From the NCBI GenBank assembly GCA_963922715.1, contig CAWUJT010000084.1, forward strand, positions 1-10,292: a DNA stretch of 10,292 bases, in the 5' to 3' direction. Below, piece after piece: positions 6,313 to 10,292 of this stretch (position 1 is its first letter; every line of letters begins with the position of its first letter). A model generated the notes under the pieces. It was not told where the DNA came from, did not search any database, and saw only the letters and a list, made by a program, of their open reading frames with translations. The stretch comes from CAWUJT01 sp963922715. GTDB lineage: Bacteria; Pseudomonadota; Alphaproteobacteria; Rhodobacterales; Rhodobacteraceae. Both the position numbers and the translations under genes were made by a program.

Positions 6313-6318
6313 CAATAT
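6296..6318. promoter_or_regulatory. Zur box (zinc uptake regulator operator)
   Basis: The core TGTTATAATATAACA (6300-6314) is a perfect 7-1-7 palindrome, and with the flanking GAAA it closely follows the proteobacterial Zur consensus (GAAATGTTATA-N-TATAACATTTC). It lies between the divergent COG0523 gene and the ABC transporter operon and overlaps promoter elements on both strands. This is a sequence-based call; Zur itself is not encoded in the window. Confidence 0.88.
6303..6308 (+). promoter_or_regulatory. Possible -10 for the ABC transporter operon, inside the Zur box
   Basis: TATAAT on the plus strand lies within the Zur palindrome. The best upstream hexamer (ACGACA, 6278-6283) has a long 19-base spacing. 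If used, the transcript would have a leader of about 125 bases before ATG 6441. Low confidence, because the palindrome itself creates a TATAAT. Confidence 0.3.
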
Positions 6319-6440
6319 AGATCCCTGTCACGGTGCAAAACAGGACAATATGCTGATCATATACGCACAATTTTTTGGCCGTGTGATCGAAAGGACGCTT
6401 TCGGCTTGACCCCGGCGCACGATCGATATCTGGTCAGTCT

Positions 6441-7409
6441 ATGATTTCTTATATCATAAAACGTGTTGGCCAATCTGTGCTTGTTCTGCTCATCGTGGGT
6501 CTGGTGGCCTTTTCGATGTTTCGCTTTGTCGGCGACCCAATTGACAATATGCTGGGCCAAGAGCGCACGATTGAAGATGTTGAGCGTCTGCGCACGCAGT
6601 TAGGGCTCGATCAGCCTTTTGTTGTGCAATACTACAAATTCCTTCAGGGCGCAGTGCAAGGCAATTTTGGTGTCAGCTATCGCCAGGGGCGCCCGGTATC
6701 CGACATTCTGTTGGAACGCGCCCCGGCGACATTAGAACTTGCCGCTGTGTCTGGCGTTTTCGCGATCATCCTCGGGATTGCGCTTGGGGTCTTCACCGCC
6801 ATCCGGCGTAAGGGCACAATGGCAAACATCATCATGTCAGCCTCACTTATTGGTGTGTCCTTGCCCACATTTTTGATCGGCATTTTGTTGATTTATCTCT
6901 TCTCGGTTGAGCTTGGGTGGCTGCCAAGTTTTGGCCGTGGTGAGGTGGTGTACATCGGTGGCTGGAGCACGGGGTTTCTGACAGAGAGCGGTCTTAAAGC
7001 GTTGATCCTTCCATCTATAACCCTTGGCCTTTACCAGATGACCTTAATTATGCGGCTTGTGCGTTCTGAAATGCTCGAAGTCTTACGTCAGGATTACATC
7101 CGCTTTGCCCGCGCGCGTGGCTTGCATGAGCAGGGGATCAATTTTCGACATGCGCTGAAAAACACCATGGTGCCCGTGATTACCGTGATTGGCCTGCAAT
7201 TGGGATCCATTATTGCCTTTGCGATCATCACAGAAACGGTATTCCAATGGCCAGGTGTCGGGCTTTTGTTTATCAACGCCATTCAATTTGTGGATATCCC
7301 AGTGATGGCGGCCTATCTGATGTTGATTTCTGTCATGTTCGTAGGGATCAATCTGCTGGTGGATATTCTCTATGCCTTTATTGATCCACGTCTGAGGGTT
7401 ACCGCATGA
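6441..7409 (+). CDS. Dpp/Opp/nickel-type ABC transporter permease, DppB-like
   Basis: A 322-residue inner-membrane permease of the DppB/OppB/NikB family, one half of the translocation channel for peptides, nickel or metal-chelate substrates. The family N-terminus is clear: a first helix (about 9-29) followed by GDPIDNML, then LGLDQPFVVQYYKFLQGAVQGNFGVSY (55-80). Further helices lie near 100-120, 133-157, 185-205, 245-267 and 287-312. The cytoplasmic EAA loop contacting the ATPase includes DYIRFARARGL (218-228) and HALKNTMVPVITVIGLQLG (237-255), and the protein ends IDPRLR as usual. ATG 6441 has no recognisable Shine-Dalgarno upstream, which is odd for the first gene of an operon. No substrate-binding protein gene precedes it; that position is taken by the divergent zinc-chaperone gene. 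It overlaps the next gene by ATGA. Confidence 0.93.
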   Translation: MISYIIKRVGQSVLVLLIVGLVAFSMFRFVGDPIDNMLGQERTIEDVERLRTQLGLDQPFVVQYYKFLQGAVQGNFGVSYRQGRPVSDILLERAPATLELAAVSGVFAIILGIALGVFTAIRRKGTMANIIMSASLIGVSLPTFLIGILLIYLFSVELGWLPSFGRGEVVYIGGWSTGFLTESGLKALILPSITLGLYQMTLIMRLVRSEMLEVLRQDYIRFARARGLHEQGINFRHALKNTMVPVITVIGLQLGSIIAFAIITETVFQWPGVGLLFINAIQFVDIPVMAAYLMLISVMFVGINLLVDILYAFIDPRLRVTA

Positions 7410-8341
7410 GTGAGACCTCACCGCCCCCCACCCGGTGGCAGCGCTGGAGGGACAGCGATCTGTTTTACGACTTCCGGCGGTCCCCCATCGCGGTGGTGTC
7501 GGCACTTGTTGTCGCTGTCTTGATGGCGTCGGCCGTTCTGGCACCTCTGATTGCGCCCACCAACCCTTTCGATCCGGCAAGCTTGAACCTCATGAACGGC
7601 TTTACCGCACCGCTCGCACCAAACGCCTTTACCGGAGAGACCTTTTTGATGGGCACAGACGACCAGGGGCGCGATGTGTTCTCCACCATTCTTTATGGCA
7701 TGCGGGTGTCGCTTTTTGTTGGTCTCTCAGCCGTGCTGTTGGCTATGGTGTTGGGCATCACTTTGGGCTTGGTTTCGGGGTACTTTGGCGGCTGGACGGA
7801 AACAATCATTATGCGCGCGGCTGATGTGCAGTTGACGTTCCCTTCGATCCTGGTGGCCATGTTGATCTTTGGCATTGCCAAGGGGATTACACCGGTAGAA
7901 TATCGCGATCAAATGGCGATTTGGGTCTTAATCCTTGCCATTGGCCTTTCAGATTGGGTGCAATTTGCGCGCGTGGTGCGGGGCGCGGCTTTGGTGGAAA
8001 AGAACAAAGACTATGTCGCTGCGGCGCGCTTGATCGGGCGCGGACCGCTATCCATCATGATCCGTCATATCTTGCCCAACGTGCTGTCGCCCGTTCTTGT
8101 AATCGCCACGATCTCCCTAGCCTTGGCCATTATTGCAGAGGCAACACTGAGCTTTCTGGGCGTCGGGGCGCCGCCAACCCAACCCTCCCTGGGGACGTTG
8201 ATCCGCATTGGCCAAGGGTTCCTGTTTTCAGGCGAATGGTGGATCCTATTCTTTCCCGCGTGCACACTGCTGGCCCTTGCCCTTTCCGTGAACCTTCTGG
8301 GGGATTGGTTGCGGGATGCATTGAATCCGAGACTACGATGA
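7406..8341 (+). CDS. Dpp/Opp/nickel-type ABC transporter permease, DppC-like
   Basis: A 311-residue partner permease of the DppC/OppC/NikC family. It has a cytoplasmic N-terminal tail with RRSPIAVVSALVVAVL entering the first helix, the periplasmic family motif FLMGTDDQGRDVFS (80-93), and LYGMRVSLFVGLSAV. Helices fall near 28-50, 100-125, 145-160, 171-185, 228-245 and 280-300. The EAA loop includes DYVAAARLIGRGP (202-214) and IMIRHILPNVLSPV, followed by EATLSFLGVGAPPTQPSLG (245-263), a strong hallmark of this subfamily. The C-terminus LGDWLRDALNPRLR is intact. ATG 7406 overlaps the upstream stop, with GAGGG about seven bases before it. It forms a heterodimer with the preceding permease. Confidence 0.94.
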   Translation: MSETSPPPTRWQRWRDSDLFYDFRRSPIAVVSALVVAVLMASAVLAPLIAPTNPFDPASLNLMNGFTAPLAPNAFTGETFLMGTDDQGRDVFSTILYGMRVSLFVGLSAVLLAMVLGITLGLVSGYFGGWTETIIMRAADVQLTFPSILVAMLIFGIAKGITPVEYRDQMAIWVLILAIGLSDWVQFARVVRGAALVEKNKDYVAAARLIGRGPLSIMIRHILPNVLSPVLVIATISLALAIIAEATLSFLGVGAPPTQPSLGTLIRIGQGFLFSGEWWILFFPACTLLALALSVNLLGDWLRDALNPRLR

Positions 8342-10032
8342 CAGCCCCGATCCTTTCTATCCGTAACCTCACTGTGGAAATTCCCACCCGCCATGGGTTG
8401 GTTAAGCCGGTTGAGGGCGTCAGTTATGACATTCATCCGGGTGAGATCCGCGGCGTGGTAGGTGAAAGCGGCGCAGGCAAGTCAATGACGGGAAATGCCG
8501 TGATTGGCCTGTTGGATCCGCCGGCCCATATTGTTGAAGGCGAGATCCGCCTGAATGGGGACCGTATTGATCACCTTGACCCAGAGCAGAAACGCCGCAT
8601 CCGGGGCAAAGAGATTGGGATGATCTTCCAAGACCCCCTGACATCGCTCAACCCGCTGTTTACAATCGGCGCGCAATTGGTTGAAACCATCCAGCTTCAC
8701 CTTGGACTGTCCCCGCAAGCGGCCAAAGCCCGCGCCATAGACTTGCTGACCCGTGTGGCCATACCGGAGCCAGAGATACGCTTTGCGCAATATCCGCATC
8801 AATTCTCGGGCGGGATGCGTCAACGTGTGGTGATTGCGCTTGCGCTGTGCTCAGAGCCTTCCGTGATTGTGGCGGATGAGCCGACGACGGCCTTGGATGT
8901 GTCCGTTCAGGCCCAGGTTTTGGACCTGATCAAAGACCTGGCGGCGGAACGTCAAATCGGGGTGATCTTGATCACCCATGACATGGGGGTGATTGCCGAC
9001 ACCACCAGCCAGCTCACGGTCATGTATAATGGCCAGGTTGTCGAAAGCGGCGCAACCGCGCAAGTTCTCAGTGCACCGAACCATGCCTATACCCGCTCAC
9101 TGATCTCAGCAGTACCGCGACCGGATGTCCGGCAACATCGTTTGCCCCTGATCGGCTATGGCGACCGGGTGACGGAGTTCAAAATTGAAGACCTCGCGCG
9201 GAATTGGCAGAAAACCACACCCTCGACATCCGGCGTGCTTCTGGAGGTGAAAGGCCTGACAAAGCGGTTTATTCAAAAACGCTCTTTGATCCCGTCGCGC
9301 CGCAGCTATTTCACCGCCGTCAATGACTTGTCCTTTTCGATCAAAGATGGCGAAGTCTTTGGACTGGTGGGCGAGAGCGGATCAGGGAAGTCAACCGTTG
9401 CCCGGATGATTGGGACGTTAAGCCCTGTTGACGCAGGCCAAATCTTCTTTGACGGCGAAGAGATGACCGCCATGGATACCGAAGGCTTGACCCGATACCG
9501 ACGCCAAATTCAGATGATCTTTCAAGACCCTTTCTCGAGCCTTAATCCACGGATGAAAGTCGGGGATATTGTGGCGGAACCTTTACGACACCATAAACTT
9601 TTGCCAGAGCCTAAGGTGCCAACACGGGTGCGCGAACTTTTGGATCGTGTTGGACTGTCTGAAGGCGCCTGGCGCAAGTACCCTCATGAGTTTTCAGGCG
9701 GTCAACGGCAGCGCATCTCTATCGCGCGGGCATTGGCCACACAGCCCCGGTTTTTGATCTGTGACGAACCCACCAGTGCCCTCGATGTCTCAATCCAGGC
9801 GCAAATCCTTAACATCCTCAAGGACCTGCAAGAACATCTGGGGCTGACGATGCTGTTTATCAGCCATGATCTGCCCGTTGTACGCCAAATGTGTGATCGG
9901 ATCGGAGTTATGAAACAAGGCCAACTTGTCGAAGTGCAAGAGGCAGAGGCCCTGTTTCATGCACCACAGCATGCTTATACGCGTGAGTTGCTGAGCCTAA
10001 TGCCACGTTTGTCGCAGTTTTCAACAGCCTGA
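8338..10032 (+). CDS. Fused double-ATPase subunit of a Dpp/Opp-type ABC transporter (DppD-DppF)
   Basis: A 564-residue protein with two complete ABC ATPase domains in one chain, the arrangement of YejF and GsiA rather than separate DppD and DppF. Domain 1 (about 5-260): Walker A GESGAGKS (42-49), Q loop MIFQDPLTSLNP, signature FSGGMRQR (156-163), Walker B VIVADEP (176-182), switch His 214. Domain 2 (about 300-555): Walker A GESGSGKS (345-352), MIFQDPFSSLNP, signature FSGGQRQR (452-459), Walker B FLICDEP (472-478), switch His 510. Each ends with the oligopeptide-transporter C-terminal motif (HAYTRSLISAVPRP, HAYTRELLSLMPRL). Both catalytic sites look intact. I chose ATG 8338, which overlaps the upstream stop as ATGA; the open frame continues upstream but only as an out-of-frame shadow of the permease gene. 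It powers uptake through the two permeases; the substrate is unknown. Confidence 0.94.
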   Translation: MTAPILSIRNLTVEIPTRHGLVKPVEGVSYDIHPGEIRGVVGESGAGKSMTGNAVIGLLDPPAHIVEGEIRLNGDRIDHLDPEQKRRIRGKEIGMIFQDPLTSLNPLFTIGAQLVETIQLHLGLSPQAAKARAIDLLTRVAIPEPEIRFAQYPHQFSGGMRQRVVIALALCSEPSVIVADEPTTALDVSVQAQVLDLIKDLAAERQIGVILITHDMGVIADTTSQLTVMYNGQVVESGATAQVLSAPNHAYTRSLISAVPRPDVRQHRLPLIGYGDRVTEFKIEDLARNWQKTTPSTSGVLLEVKGLTKRFIQKRSLIPSRRSYFTAVNDLSFSIKDGEVFGLVGESGSGKSTVARMIGTLSPVDAGQIFFDGEEMTAMDTEGLTRYRRQIQMIFQDPFSSLNPRMKVGDIVAEPLRHHKLLPEPKVPTRVRELLDRVGLSEGAWRKYPHEFSGGQRQRISIARALATQPRFLICDEPTSALDVSIQAQILNILKDLQEHLGLTMLFISHDLPVVRQMCDRIGVMKQGQLVEVQEAEALFHAPQHAYTRELLSLMPRLSQFSTA

Positions 10033-10292
10033 CATGGCTTTTGGGTATCAACGCAATTGAGCCATAGATTTTGGTTGCGAACCTATGCAGGTATGTAAGA
10101 GCTATATATCCAAGCTTGCCTGCGGCATGTGTTCGCATGAACGCTTTTTGTAAGTCACAGCAGAACTGTGCGACAATTCGCTACGGTTTCTTTTGCCATT
10201 ACAAGACTGAAATACCCTAGTTTTGAACGCAATTCGATCAGCATAAATCCAACACGGATCCTGTTATGTTATGAAATTACATTACACATATT
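10033..10292. other. Non-coding region after the transporter operon
   Basis: No gene is seen. An ATGGCT/AGCCAT repeat (10035-10040 and 10061-10066) has a 20-base loop and is weak as a hairpin. A better terminator candidate lies at 10129-10149. Near the edge, ATGTTAT-GAA-ATTACAT (10266-10282) is an imperfect dyad. No substrate-binding protein gene begins here. Confidence 0.6.
10129..10149 (+). terminator. Possible intrinsic terminator of the transporter operon
   Basis: GTGTTC-GCAT-GAACGC forms a 6-bp stem (one G-U pair) with a 4-base loop, immediately followed by TTTTT. It lies about 100 bases after the ATPase stop. The short stem limits confidence. Confidence 0.4.

Noticed and set aside
6388..6403. 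CGAAAG-GACG-CTTTCG hairpin upstream of the first permease
   Set aside because: It is not followed by a T run on either strand, so it is not an intrinsic terminator; no other role is evident.
7921..8337. Upstream extension of the ATPase frame
   Set aside because: It lies fully inside the permease gene in another frame; the ABC domain begins just after ATG 8338, which has the ATGA coupling overlap.
1..10292. CRISPR array, toxin-antitoxin pair, prophage or anti-phage defence genes
   Set aside because: No regularly spaced repeats and no recognisable proteins of these systems were seen on either strand.

Overview
The window looks like a chromosomal segment of an alphaproteobacterium, probably a marine Rhodobacterales-type organism. 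This rests on the Zur-box sequence, the COG0523/DUF1826 pair, the Dpp/Opp-type transporter with a fused ATPase, and overall protein character. No taxonomic marker was searched, so it is an inference.

Left edge (1-296, minus strand): a tRNA-Thr(GGU) gene split in its anticodon loop by a 221-nt group I intron. All the conserved core elements (P, Q, R and S), a P1 helix with the U-G pair at the 5' splice site and the terminal G can be read. This is the most unusual element in the window. A non-coding stretch (297-603) follows.

Left-middle (604-3736, plus strand): a compact cassette, visibly more AT-rich than the right half. It holds a soluble GAF-domain histidine kinase with no receiver domain, an isopenicillin-N-synthase-like Fe(II)/2-oxoglutarate oxygenase, and a LysE/RhtB-type amino-acid exporter that starts one base after the oxygenase stop. 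It reads like a small 'sense, modify, export' unit for an amino-acid-like compound; the substrate is unknown. It is followed by AT-rich non-coding DNA and a decayed IS3-family transposase remnant on the minus strand (about 3880-4245).

Middle (4388-6231, minus strand): a zinc-homeostasis pair, a COG0523 GTPase of the ZigA/YciC type followed by a translationally coupled DUF1826 protein. Upstream lies a near-ideal Zur box containing a perfect 7-1-7 palindrome (6300-6314), overlapping the promoter.

Right (6441-10032, plus strand): a divergent Dpp/Opp/nickel-type ABC transporter operon of two permeases and one protein with two fused ATPase domains, joined by ATGA start/stop overlaps. No substrate-binding protein gene is present on either side. 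The operon shares its upstream region with the Zur box, and a TATAAT lies inside the box on the plus strand. Zur may therefore control both directions, making zinc or a zinc chelate a candidate substrate; this is inference. The window ends with non-coding DNA carrying a possible terminator.
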